Source: an uncultured Mycoplasmatota bacterium (GTDB lineage: Bacteria; Bacillota_I; Bacilli_A; RF39; UBA660). From it: 52,557 nt of DNA. Of this stretch, positions 42,617 through 49,883 are shown piece by piece. Positions within the stretch are counted from its first letter, which is position 1; each line of letters opens with the position of its first letter. Where the stretch lies: positions 1-52,557 of the forward strand of contig URIY01000005.1 in NCBI GenBank assembly GCA_900547995.1, given 5' to 3'. The notes beneath the pieces were generated by a model. It did not search any database. It had not been told where the DNA came from and saw nothing but the letters and a program-made list of their open reading frames with translations. The translations under genes and the position numbers were made by a program.

Positions 42617-42997
42617 ATGAGAATAAATGACAAAGAAAATTATGACCAAATTAGAAATTCAATCTCTATGAAAAATCTTGGTAAAATAATGGCAAGTAGA
42701 GATTACAAGATTACTAAGTTAGCTGTTAATTCTAAGATATCTGACTCAACAATAGTTTCTTATATGGCAGGTCAGAAGATTCCATCACTTCCAACTTTAA
42801 TTAGCATCGCTGACTTTCTAAATGTAAACATTGATTATTTACTTGATCGAACTGACAATCCTATGAAAATAGATGATTTGAAAATGTTAGATGGAAATAA
42901 AGAACTAAGTTTATTAGTTAAGAATATAATGGAATTACCAGAAGCAAAGCAACAATTAGTAATAGCTTATGTTCAAGGACTTATTGATAATAAATAA
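42617..42997 (+). CDS. XRE-family transcriptional regulator
   Basis: The 126-residue product has a Cro/CI helix-turn-helix (about 18-80): LGKIMASRDYKITKLA, SKISDSTIVSYMAGQKIPS, LPTLISIADFLNVNIDYLLDRT. A short helical C-terminus (about 95-126) is typical of phage and ICE repressors. It follows AGGTGGTGAAC and is transcribed away from the nuclease operon, so it probably represses both. A strong terminator follows. Confidence 0.85.
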   Translation: MRINDKENYDQIRNSISMKNLGKIMASRDYKITKLAVNSKISDSTIVSYMAGQKIPSLPTLISIADFLNVNIDYLLDRTDNPMKIDDLKMLDGNKELSLLVKNIMELPEAKQQLVIAYVQGLIDNK

Positions 42998-43007
42998 GTC
43001 CTTTTAT
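42975..43007 (+). terminator. Terminator after the XRE gene
   Basis: A perfect 10-bp stem AAGGACTTAT/ATAAGTCCTT (42975-42984 with 42994-43003), spanning the end of the CDS, then T-rich sequence. Confidence 0.75.
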
Positions 43008-43026
43008 TATGTAATAAACTTAGTAT

Positions 43027-43041
43027 TTAAGTAGTACTTAA
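43027..43041. repeat. 15-bp perfect palindrome
   Basis: TTAAGTAGTACTTAA is symmetric about its central G. It lies between the XRE gene and the convergent 135-residue gene; possible protein-binding site. Confidence 0.35.
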
Positions 43042-43127
43042 TATATAGTAATGTAATATTCTTTTTTGTTTTTGAAAAGTCTTAGCTTAATTGTAATCTA
43101 ACACAGATAAACTTGGAAGACAACTCC

Positions 43128-43535
43128 CTAAAACAACTTCTTCCAATTATTTGTATCTCTTAGTAATTTAAGAAATGTTTCAGTAGTACGCCAACCAACA
43201 ACTTTGATTTTGCGTTGTTTTCTACTATCATCACGAATTCTTAAAATTAAATTGTTGTCATGATATTTTGTATAAACTTCATTCTTAAAGAAGTGTTTGA
43301 AATTAACTCTATTAGTAATTGTTTTATCATTAAAATCATTTCCAAATTCATCTAAATTTCCATCAAGTATTTGTTTGATTTTATCAACTACTTCTTGTTT
43401 TAGTATTCCCAGTTTTTGATTTCTTTCAGTTCCATAAACTAATCCATAATCACATATAGATATTCTTTCTTTACTATCTTTATCTTCAATTTGAATAAAC
43501 CATTTGTTTCTAACTTCATTAAATGTTGTTTTCAT
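43128..43535 (-). CDS. Unknown 135-residue basic protein
   Basis: I do not recognise it. It opens with a beta-like NKWFIQIEDKDSKERISI segment and ends with a basic RKQRKIKVVGWRTTETFL stretch, consistent with nucleic-acid binding. It has a good GAAAGGAAAT site. It lies just downstream (reverse strand) of the structured non-coding region 43536-44041 and may act on it. Confidence 0.55.
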   Translation of the reverse strand: MKTTFNEVRNKWFIQIEDKDSKERISICDYGLVYGTERNQKLGILKQEVVDKIKQILDGNLDEFGNDFNDKTITNRVNFKHFFKNEVYTKYHDNNLILRIRDDSRKQRKIKVVGWRTTETFLKLLRDTNNWKKLF

Positions 43536-44041
43536 AATATATTTCCTTTCATTGCTTTAATTGAGTGAATAATAAACTTTCTAACCACATTTTAACCAAA
43601 GGTGTGACATTTAAAAGTGGTTAGAGATATAAACACCCACACGTTAAACTTTGTGCCATTTCTTGCACCATTTAGAATTTGTTTGTTCAGTAGAGAGGAC
43701 TTGCCATACTACTGAATACTTATATAGGTTTTATTTCATAATATTTTAATGTATGTTAGACGCTGCTACTAAACAGGGAGCAGTGACAGGTTTATTCTGT
43801 ATACTGATATTTAATAGTCTAATAGTTTTAACATTCTATTAGTTTAATAATGTAATCTCTTTCTTCTTTCTCTTTAATGTTTGTTTCTTCTTTTTCTTTC
43901 TTTTAATTTAATTCTTCTTTTTAGTTTTAGTAATAGTATTCTTCATTGTTTTCTTCAGTTTGCTTTGATTTTGTCATGAGGTTTCACTCGTATCAATGTT
44001 GTAAGTTCGTGCTGAATTATTGTTTCATTACTTAATATGAA
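43536..44041. other. Structured non-coding region (candidate origin or RNA)
   Basis: This is the longest gene-free stretch in the element. It holds a 14-bp bulged hairpin CTAACCAC...GTGGTTAG (43581-43624) and a perfect 8-bp hairpin TTCAGTAG/CTACTGAA (43686-43716). It also holds a CTGCT/AGCAG hairpin (43763-43783) and a pyrimidine-rich tract (about 43856-43930). Only tiny ORFs without convincing sites are found. A replication origin, packaging site or structured RNA are all possible. Confidence 0.5.
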
Positions 44042-44347
44042 TTATTTTAGCTTTTCTAAAATTAATTCATTATCTTCATAATCACTAACCAATTTTAGAT
44101 TATGTTTAGTTTGTAATGTTTGCTCAATTAAATGATTTAAAGTTTTGATATCATCTTCACTTAAATTCCAATCATCTTTTGACATTGCCTTAATACTTCG
44201 TAATGGTATATGACTATTGTTTTCATAATACTTATAATACGTAGCAACATTATCTGCAACTAGATGTGCATAATTATGTATGAAATTAATCTTCATTTCT
44301 TTTTCTACACATTCTTCTTCAAATGTTAGTACATCATCACTATCCAT
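44042..44347 (-). CDS. Unknown 101-residue acidic protein
   Basis: I do not recognise it. It is acidic and helical (DSDDVLTFEEECVEKEM, then DDWNLSEDDIKTLNHLIEQ), with a good AGAAAGGGAT site. It is the last gene of the right-end operon that begins with the DnaD-DnaA fusion, 13 bp after the preceding gene. Acidic helical phage-like proteins of this kind often bind other proteins, but no role can be assigned. Confidence 0.55.
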   Translation of the reverse strand: MDSDDVLTFEEECVEKEMKINFIHNYAHLVADNVATYYKYYENNSHIPLRSIKAMSKDDWNLSEDDIKTLNHLIEQTLQTKHNLKLVSDYEDNELILEKLK

Positions 44348-44360
44348 AATAAATCCCTTT

Positions 44361-44645
44361 CTATATCATTTTTAAACTTGATAGTTTTTGATAAATCCCA
44401 TATATGAAACCATTACATTCATTTTCTTCTAACCAAGCATCTACATTTATAGATAACACAGGAATAGAGTATTGATATTTAATGTATGTGATAAGTTTCA
44501 GTAATTCTTCATTACTATCATTATTCATATATGATAATTTACTTACCCTTACAAACAATTCAAATAAAGTAAAGTTCTTAACTATGTTATTATTTAACCA
44601 GTAGTCCAGTAGTTGTTGTGCTATTGTATTTAATTCTTCATTCAT
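44361..44645 (-). CDS. Unknown 94-residue protein
   Basis: I do not recognise it. It is helical, with no Cys-based or membrane features (IAQQLLDYWLNNNIVKN at the N-terminus). The ATG overlaps the upstream gene by 8 bp and follows GGAAGTTG, so the two are coupled. It lies in the right-end operon. Confidence 0.5.
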   Translation of the reverse strand: MNEELNTIAQQLLDYWLNNNIVKNFTLFELFVRVSKLSYMNNDSNEELLKLITYIKYQYSIPVLSINVDAWLEENECNGFIYGIYQKLSSLKMI

Positions 44646-44967
44646 TAGATTTCAACTTCCTTTTCTTTAGTGGTTTGAATCTAATATTTATTTCATTACT
44701 TCTATTATGTTTTTGAAATGATTTTATAGTGGCTCTTATTAGAGTACGATCATTTTTAAACTTATTATTGAGTTCAAAATAAATGTTTGGAACATATTTA
44801 ACTGATTCTAAACTTGCATCGTAGTTTTCATTAAGAAACTCAATGAATAAACTAGGAACTTTATTTATCCAAGTGTTTTCACTCATAGTTTTTAGAATTT
44901 CAATTATATCTTTTGTGAATAGGCAATAAACAGGTTCACCAATGTCATTTTTCCCTTTGTATTTCAT
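44638..44967 (-). CDS. Unknown 109-residue protein with overlapping mini-ORF
   Basis: I do not recognise it. The C-terminus is basic (RFKPLKKRKLKSNE). Its ATG at 44967 has no site of its own. Instead, a strong GGGAGGG lies upstream and serves an ATG at 44986, which opens a 13-codon out-of-frame ORF ending at 44945, over the real start. Reinitiation is likely. This arrangement could tune expression. Confidence 0.5.
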   Translation of the reverse strand: MKYKGKNDIGEPVYCLFTKDIIEILKTMSENTWINKVPSLFIEFLNENYDASLESVKYVPNIYFELNNKFKNDRTLIRATIKSFQKHNRSNEINIRFKPLKKRKLKSNE

Positions 44968-45049
44968 AACTATCTACTGATTTCATTAAATCCCTCCCAT
45001 AGTCTTAATCTAACAGCTTCTAAATATAAATCAAGAGTTAATCAGAAAA

Positions 45050-45078
45050 TAATAAAAATAGTACACGTAAGTGCACTA
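45050..45078 (-). terminator. Terminator after PcfJ-like gene 2
   Basis: On the reverse strand TAGTGCAC/GTGTACTA (45071-45078 with 45059-45066, one G-U) with a 4-nt loop, then a T-rich run. The stop codon forms part of the stem. Confidence 0.7.
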
Positions 45079-46584
45079 AATTTTATCTTCTGAATTGATT
45101 ATAGGAATTAATGTTTGTTCCCACTTTCTTATAATATTCATAGCTTCAACTGGTGGTTCTTGATTAAATCTAGTTTTTGCTTGAACAACCTTGCCATTTC
45201 TAACTTCAATGGTAACAAATGACTTTTGTATATTGTCCTTATATCTCATAAAATATATCTGACATTCATTATTACTTACCATATCGCAATATATGCGAAC
45301 ACAGTTAGATTGCTGTGAACTTTCATCTATCAAGCTACTAACACCATTTGATGGAAATATAATATACTTATCATCTTCATATTTATTTAATATAAGAACA
45401 TTAGATAGACTTTTAATGCGTTTATCAGTTTGAAGATCTTTTGCAATTACCATCTCATTTGTAATTTTATCATGTTGTTGAATAAAATGTTTTGGAAATA
45501 ATATACTATTGTCTTTTAGGTTCAATTTCATTTCTTCACAACACCTAAGATAATCATAATATTCGTGTAAGTTATTTAGACTTAATTCTTGTTCTTTAAA
45601 ATAATCTAGAACATCATCAAACTTCACATACTTTAATATTAGTTTAACTAAATAAAAATTATCCGTTATTAAATTTAGCATACTTAAATCAGTTGTAGGA
45701 TAAAGTCGAAGTGCTTCTAACTGAGCATAATTTATATTGATACTTTTCATGAATGGATAATATTCTTTATCAACACCAAAAGTACTTTTGAAGCTTCCTT
45801 TATGCTTGACTGAAAAGCAAGCATAAATTGCTAGATTATAAAGTTCCATTTTCACTAAATATTCAAACTCTTTATAATATACAGGATAGTAAATTAAACT
45901 AGATAAGGTAAAATGATTTTGACTAAAATAATCTTTTAAATTCCATATATTGCTATACTTATATAACATTGTACTTTTCAAGTCCTTTAAATTATCTGTA
46001 TACAAATATTCGTGTTCATAACTATTAAGTTCGAATGTTTCAAATATATCAAATTCTTCTGAACTTAGTTTTCCATCTGTAATTTCAAATTTTGTTTGAA
46101 TTTCATCTAGTTTTTCATAAGAAACGTGTTGATTAGTTTTAATGTTTATAATTTTTGTTGGTAATACTTGATAGATAGTATCAATACTGATTTCACTCAT
46201 TTTATATGTGTAATAAGTTAATGGATTATAGTAATTTATATATTCTCTTAATAAATAGAGTAATACATTGCCATCAACAATATCAAATACGTAATAATAG
46301 ACATAACTTTTGCAATTTCTTATCTCTTTTATATTTTCAATACTTATTTTATCATTTAATGTAAATTGTCTTGAACATTCAGGACATTTATTTTGTTCAG
46401 TAACTTCTTTTATACATTTAGGGCAATAGTACTTATTATTCTTTTCATCAAATATTGATATTGAATTCGAGGTTTCAATTATAAAGTCCTTTATATTTTG
46501 TGGAATATCATCTGATGTTTTCCAATAACTAATTGGTTCTTCTATTAAGTCATCAAACTCATCATTAAACCTTAATACATTCAT
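45076..46584 (-). CDS. PcfJ-like protein 2
   Basis: The 502-residue product is a diverged paralogue of 36474-37898. It shares an N-terminal zinc finger (YYCPKCIKEV ... CPECSRQF), the middle FEYLVKMELYNLAIYA and FGVDKEYYPFMKS, and the PcfJ end LIDESSQQSNCVRIY, IYFMRYKDNIQKSFVTIEV. The His of the other copy's QQHNC is replaced here (QQSNC), which may matter if that residue is functional. It follows an OB-fold gene by 8 bp. Confidence 0.8.
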   Translation of the reverse strand: MNVLRFNDEFDDLIEEPISYWKTSDDIPQNIKDFIIETSNSISIFDEKNNKYYCPKCIKEVTEQNKCPECSRQFTLNDKISIENIKEIRNCKSYVYYYVFDIVDGNVLLYLLREYINYYNPLTYYTYKMSEISIDTIYQVLPTKIINIKTNQHVSYEKLDEIQTKFEITDGKLSSEEFDIFETFELNSYEHEYLYTDNLKDLKSTMLYKYSNIWNLKDYFSQNHFTLSSLIYYPVYYKEFEYLVKMELYNLAIYACFSVKHKGSFKSTFGVDKEYYPFMKSININYAQLEALRLYPTTDLSMLNLITDNFYLVKLILKYVKFDDVLDYFKEQELSLNNLHEYYDYLRCCEEMKLNLKDNSILFPKHFIQQHDKITNEMVIAKDLQTDKRIKSLSNVLILNKYEDDKYIIFPSNGVSSLIDESSQQSNCVRIYCDMVSNNECQIYFMRYKDNIQKSFVTIEVRNGKVVQAKTRFNQEPPVEAMNIIRKWEQTLIPIINSEDKI

Positions 46585-46592
46585 TATAATTC

Positions 46593-46904
46593 CTACATTG
46601 CATCTATTGCTTTTATAACTAATGTTCTACCACTAATAAGTTCATCATCTAACATTGATATATTTGCTCTTATACGATATCTACTACCAATCTTTAAACT
46701 ATTTACTACTTTTGTAAATTCTTCTTCATGTTCTCCAACTAGTAGTGCTTTTATAGTTCCAGTTTCATCTTGAACTTCCATAATAACAGCTATGTCATTA
46801 TCAGTTTCAGTTATTTGTATATCTTTTATTATTACTTCAAATGTAGCATTCTTAACTTTATCAACTACATTACCAACTTTAGATATAGTTGTTTCATTTG
46901 TCAT
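46593..46904 (-). CDS. OB-fold nucleic-acid-binding protein
   Basis: The 103-residue product reads as a five-strand OB fold: ATFEVIIKDIQI, IAVIMEVQDETGTIKALLVG, then SRYRIRANISML and SGRTLVIKAIDAM. It resembles the tRNA-anti/RecG-type OB domains and could bind single-stranded DNA for the element's replication. It lies between the DnaD-DnaA fusion and PcfJ 2. It is shorter than typical SSB and lacks an acidic protein-interaction tail. Confidence 0.7.
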   Translation of the reverse strand: MTNETTISKVGNVVDKVKNATFEVIIKDIQITETDNDIAVIMEVQDETGTIKALLVGEHEEEFTKVVNSLKIGSRYRIRANISMLDDELISGRTLVIKAIDAM

Positions 46905-46922
46905 ATTCCTAATTCCTTTCTA

Positions 46923-47378
46923 TTATATAACTTGTATATTATAATCTTCATTAGTAATCTCTCTAATAATATCAGTAAGTAAATTAATATAATTATCATT
47001 GATATAAGTCTTTTGAACTGACATTGGCACTTTAAATATCATAATATTATTGTCAGCACCTATATAATTTATTTGGCTAAACCAAGTGTCATATATCAAT
47101 TTAGAAACTGTACTTTTTAATTTATCAATAAATAAGTTAAAATCAAGATTGTGTTCTAAACTTTCTTCATTAACAGTTAAATCTTCTTTAACTCTTGAAG
47201 ATTCTAATACTTTAATTACATATCTAAAATTGAAAGCACCATTTATAATAGATACTTTTAACGAGTCTAATATTTCTTCATTTGTATACTCTTTAGATAA
47301 TTCTTCTAATACTTCAATTTCAGTAGGTGATAACTTTCTTTGAAATCCATCTTCAAACTTTAGTAATAACTCGTCCAT
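46923..47378 (-). CDS. Fusion of DnaD C-terminal domain and DnaA domain I
   Basis: The 151-residue product joins two replication-initiation domains. Residues 1-62 are a DnaD2 domain (FEDGFQRKLSPTEIEVLEEL, GAFNFRYVIKVLES). Residues about 76-151 match DnaA domain I (FNLFIDKLKSTVSKLIYDTWFSQI, IMIFKVPMSVQKTYINDNY). DnaA domain I is the protein-interaction module that contacts helicase and initiation regulators. The fusion could bridge element DNA to the host helicase-loading machinery. It is the first gene of the right-end operon, with a good sigma-A promoter. Confidence 0.8.
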   Translation of the reverse strand: MDELLLKFEDGFQRKLSPTEIEVLEELSKEYTNEEILDSLKVSIINGAFNFRYVIKVLESSRVKEDLTVNEESLEHNLDFNLFIDKLKSTVSKLIYDTWFSQINYIGADNNIMIFKVPMSVQKTYINDNYINLLTDIIREITNEDYNIQVI

Positions 47379-47404
47379 ATAATTTCACATTCCCTTCAAG
47401 TAAT

Positions 47405-47433
47405 ATTTTACACTCTTTCTAGTATTTAGACAA
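47405..47433 (-). promoter_or_regulatory. Sigma-A promoter of the right-end operon
   Basis: On the reverse strand TTGTCT (47428-47433) and TAAAAT (47405-47410) are 17 bp apart, just upstream of the DnaD-DnaA fusion gene. Confidence 0.65.
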
Positions 47434-47654
47434 GACACTACAAAGATGACGAAACTATTTGAAACAATCCCACAAATTTCCCCACATTTAAACCAATTCT
47501 AACCTCAATAAAAGAGTTGCCAATATCTTGACAACCCTTGTAAATACTAACCAAAATTGACTTTGCCACAAGTTTGTTTTTGAATCAAACGCGTCGGCTT
47601 TTGAGTTATATAGTGCAATTTGAGTAAGTTTATGCTATAATTTGAATTAACTAA
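47434..47654. other. Non-coding right end of the element
   Basis: Between the promoter and attR there is no supported gene. The region holds a 20-bp operator-like inverted repeat GTTGCCAA-tatc-TTGACAAC (47516-47535, one mismatch) and a C-rich stretch around 47469-47490. Placed beside the initiation-fusion gene, it is a second candidate for the element's origin. Confidence 0.4.
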
Positions 47655-48164
47655 ATGCTTGTAAATAAAGAAAAAATTGGAATGTGCCACTTTAATACTT
47701 GGTACACTGGTCCAACTGGTCCAACAGGGCCAGCGGCGGCTTCAGCCACTAATACTTATGGTCGTAAATATGATACAACAGAAAACAATATCACTTTAGA
47801 ACAAAATATTGCTCAAGAGATACCTCTTGGGAGCAATGGCCCATCTAACGGTATAACATTAGAAACACAGAATAAATTAACAATACCAACAACAGGAATT
47901 TACAAGGTTGATTATTATTTTTCTGGTAGTTCAAGTGCAAATGCCGATATTACTGTAAGTGTAAAACAAAATGACACTTCTATTGGTAGTACAACAATTA
48001 GTAAAAATGTAACAGCAAATGTTGACGCAGATTTTGTAGGTAGTACAATTAATTCCTTTACGGCTAATGACAAAATAGGTTTAGCAATAGAATCAAATAC
48101 TGCAGCAACAGTATCACCAGCATCTGATACTAGTGCATATTTAAATATAGTTAAACTATCTTAA
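47655..48164 (+). CDS. Collagen-like spore-surface protein, C-terminal half (interrupted)
   Basis: The open frame is 169 codons, but its first 18 come from the element and its ATG has no ribosome binding site. The host part begins at GGTCCAACT: two Gly-Pro-Thr triplets, then AAASATNTYGRKYDT and a beta-rich globular domain (TLEQNIAQEIPLG, TGIYKVDYYFSGSS, ADITVSVKQNDTSIG, AYLNIVKLS). This fits the C-terminal jelly-roll of BclA-like collagen proteins. Joined to 27160-27548 it gives a 278-residue protein in frame. A terminator follows at 48170-48203. Confidence 0.88.
   Translation: MLVNKEKIGMCHFNTWYTGPTGPTGPAAASATNTYGRKYDTTENNITLEQNIAQEIPLGSNGPSNGITLETQNKLTIPTTGIYKVDYYFSGSSSANADITVSVKQNDTSIGSTTISKNVTANVDADFVGSTINSFTANDKIGLAIESNTAATVSPASDTSAYLNIVKLS
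47684..47716 (+). other. attR: right element arm plus core
   Basis: Arm GTGCCACTTTAATACTTGG (47684-47702), 6 bp, then core GGTCCAAC (47709-47716). A second GGTCCAAC at 47718-47725 belongs to the host gene's Gly-X-Y repeat. The first copy is favoured because it centres the two arms. Confidence 0.8.
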
Positions 48165-48169
48165 TTTTT

Positions 48170-48203
48170 AAAGTCTTGAAATTAAATTTTCAAGGCTTTT
48201 GTT
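48170..48203 (+). terminator. Terminator of the collagen-like gene
   Basis: AAAGTCTTGAAA pairs with TTTCAAGGCTTT (48170-48181 with 48188-48199, one G-U), then T-rich sequence. Confidence 0.75.
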
Positions 48204-48278
48204 AATAAAAAAATATAATAGTAGATAAATAGTTACTTTTTTTGATATAATTATGGTAGTTAGTAAAGGACGATATAT

Positions 48279-48836
48279 ATGTCAAAGGAATTTATTATAA
48301 ATATTTTAACAATGGAAGATGTCTTACAGTCTATTAATGATAATCTTGATATATTACTAAAATATATTCCCAAACTTAGATTTATGATGGGATTCGAGCA
48401 TAAACATCCACATCATCATCTAGATGTTTGGCATCATACATTGTATGCTTTAAATTTATCTAAAAATGATTTTGACATAAGAATTACTTTATTGCTCCAT
48501 GATATAGGTAAACCTTTTTGTTATCAAGAAGGAGATATAAGACATTTTAAGGGTCATCCTAAAGTATCATCTATGATGGCAAGTGAAATATTATACAGAT
48601 TATCTTTTGATGATAGTTTTATTCAAGAAATTTGTTATTTAATTAGTAATCATGATAATGTAATAACAGAAGAAGATATTAAAAAGGACTTTGATTTAGA
48701 ACTTAAAAGATATGAAATACAAAGGTGTGATGCACTAGCTCATCATCCAGATAAACTAGAAAAAAGAATAGAATATTTAAATAAGACAAAGAAATTATTA
48801 AATAACGTCGTTGATAAAAAGAAGGAGAAAAAATAG
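48279..48836 (+). CDS. HD-domain phosphohydrolase
   Basis: The 185-residue product has an HD domain: HHHLDVWHHTLYAL, the metal-binding LLLHDIGKPFCYQ, FKGHPKVSSMMASEIL and ISNHDNV. The layout resembles the HD domain found alone or at the end of some tRNA nucleotidyltransferases. It likely hydrolyses phosphate esters of a nucleotide or RNA. The ATG follows AAAGGACGAT. It starts an accessory operon of small enzymes. Confidence 0.85.
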   Translation: MSKEFIINILTMEDVLQSINDNLDILLKYIPKLRFMMGFEHKHPHHHLDVWHHTLYALNLSKNDFDIRITLLLHDIGKPFCYQEGDIRHFKGHPKVSSMMASEILYRLSFDDSFIQEICYLISNHDNVITEEDIKKDFDLELKRYEIQRCDALAHHPDKLEKRIEYLNKTKKLLNNVVDKKKEKK

Positions 48837-48837
48837 T

Positions 48838-49293
48838 ATGATAAGAGATTTTTTAATAGAGGCAAAGAAAAGTACGTATGCAAATGGGACGGCTGAAAAA
48901 ATAGAAAGTAACAGATTAGGTTCAAAGGATTATGAGTATAAAAAAGATAACATGTTATATCATGATACTTATTTTGGTGGAACTAATTTTATTGGAGAAG
49001 AAGTAGTTTATATTGATAATAAAATTTATTGGGCTATGAATTATTATGGTGTTACACTTGATGAAAATTTAGGTGAAGAGGCAATGGATAATGCTCTTAG
49101 ACCAGCGTTAATGCAAGTTGGAGTTTCTGAAAATATTATTCCAGTAAGAGGCCCTAGAGAATATAAAAATGGAGATTTTAAATATACTTTTGAGGTTAGT
49201 GGTGATTTAACTAATTTTAGTGGCATAGAAACTATTTATAAGAATGATAAAAAGATATATGAGTTAAAATGTAATGGAGGATTAATAAAATGA
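48838..49293 (+). CDS. DUF5680-like protein
   Basis: The 151-residue product begins MIRDFLIEAKKSTYAN and has YHDTYFGGTNFIGEEVVY, IYWAMNYYG and DFKYTFEVSGDLTNFSG. That is the pattern of DUF5680, a domain of unknown function often found alone or behind an XRE domain. The frame extends upstream to 48811, but the AAGGAG site sets the start at ATG 48838. It is co-transcribed with the HD gene, and its end overlaps the next start by 4 bp. Confidence 0.75.
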   Translation: MIRDFLIEAKKSTYANGTAEKIESNRLGSKDYEYKKDNMLYHDTYFGGTNFIGEEVVYIDNKIYWAMNYYGVTLDENLGEEAMDNALRPALMQVGVSENIIPVRGPREYKNGDFKYTFEVSGDLTNFSGIETIYKNDKKIYELKCNGGLIK

Positions 49294-49844
49294 ATATAGA
49301 TAGTAGTATTAATAATTCATTTATATATAGAAAAGCAACCAAAAATGATATAAGTTCGATTGCTAGTTTGGTTGCTGATTTAATTGGAACTTGTAATTTG
49401 GATAATAGTAAATCTATTTTAGAAAACGATATTTACGAAATTACTAGTACTATAGATAATTATTATGTATGTGAAATAGATAATAAAGTAGTAGGTGCTT
49501 GTGGTCTAAGTGATATAATGAAAAAAGATAATTATAATTTAGGTTTTAATAATATCAGAGAAATATTATATTTAGTTGTTAGTCATGAATATCAAGGAAA
49601 TGGAATTGGTACAACTCTTTTAAATATGTGTATAAAAAATATAAATGAAGTGGTTGTATATGAAGCATGGGGAGATAATGGTAAATATGTAAATTCAAAA
49701 TATGTTTTAGAACGATGTGGATTTAAATTAATAAAAGATCTTGGAAATGATTATTATAAAAAACATAATTATTGCTCATTTTGTGTAAATAAGAATAAAG
49801 TCTGTAATTCATGTTTGGCACAAATATGGGTGAAGGAAAAATAA
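49290..49844 (+). CDS. GNAT-family acetyltransferase
   Basis: The 184-residue product has the GNAT fold: FIYRKATKNDISSIASLV, the acetyl-CoA loop SHEYQGNGIGTTLLNMC, and YVLERCGFKLIKD. After the domain comes a short Cys cluster (YCSFCVNKNKVCNSCL), possibly a zinc site, which is unusual for GNATs. The substrate is unknown. The ATG overlaps the preceding stop. Confidence 0.85.
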   Translation: MNIDSSINNSFIYRKATKNDISSIASLVADLIGTCNLDNSKSILENDIYEITSTIDNYYVCEIDNKVVGACGLSDIMKKDNYNLGFNNIREILYLVVSHEYQGNGIGTTLLNMCIKNINEVVVYEAWGDNGKYVNSKYVLERCGFKLIKDLGNDYYKKHNYCSFCVNKNKVCNSCLAQIWVKEK

Positions 49845-49883
49845 ATTTTTTTCATTTATATAATTCCTAAGGTAGATAATTAT

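Larger units (their letters stand above)
27541..47716. mobile_element. 20-kb serine-recombinase element splitting a collagen-like gene
   Basis: The element spans 20,168 bp between two copies of GGTCCAAC (27541-27548 and 47709-47716). Its left end encodes a large serine recombinase. Gene content is a plasmid- or phage-like replication module, regulators and unknown genes, nearly all on the reverse strand. I recognise no structural, packaging, lysis, relaxase or conjugation genes. Removing it rejoins the flanking collagen-like gene in frame. The element therefore behaves like an intervening sequence as well as an integrated mobile element. Composition is as AT-rich as the host. Confidence 0.9.

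Noticed and set aside
47655..47716. ATG at 47655 as start of an independent gene
   Set aside because: There is no ribosome binding site, and the first 18 codons are element end sequence. The frame continues the Gly-X-Y phase of the left half, so this is the severed 3' part of the collagen gene.
27541..47716. Complete prophage
   Set aside because: No terminase, portal, capsid, tail or lysis genes are recognisable.
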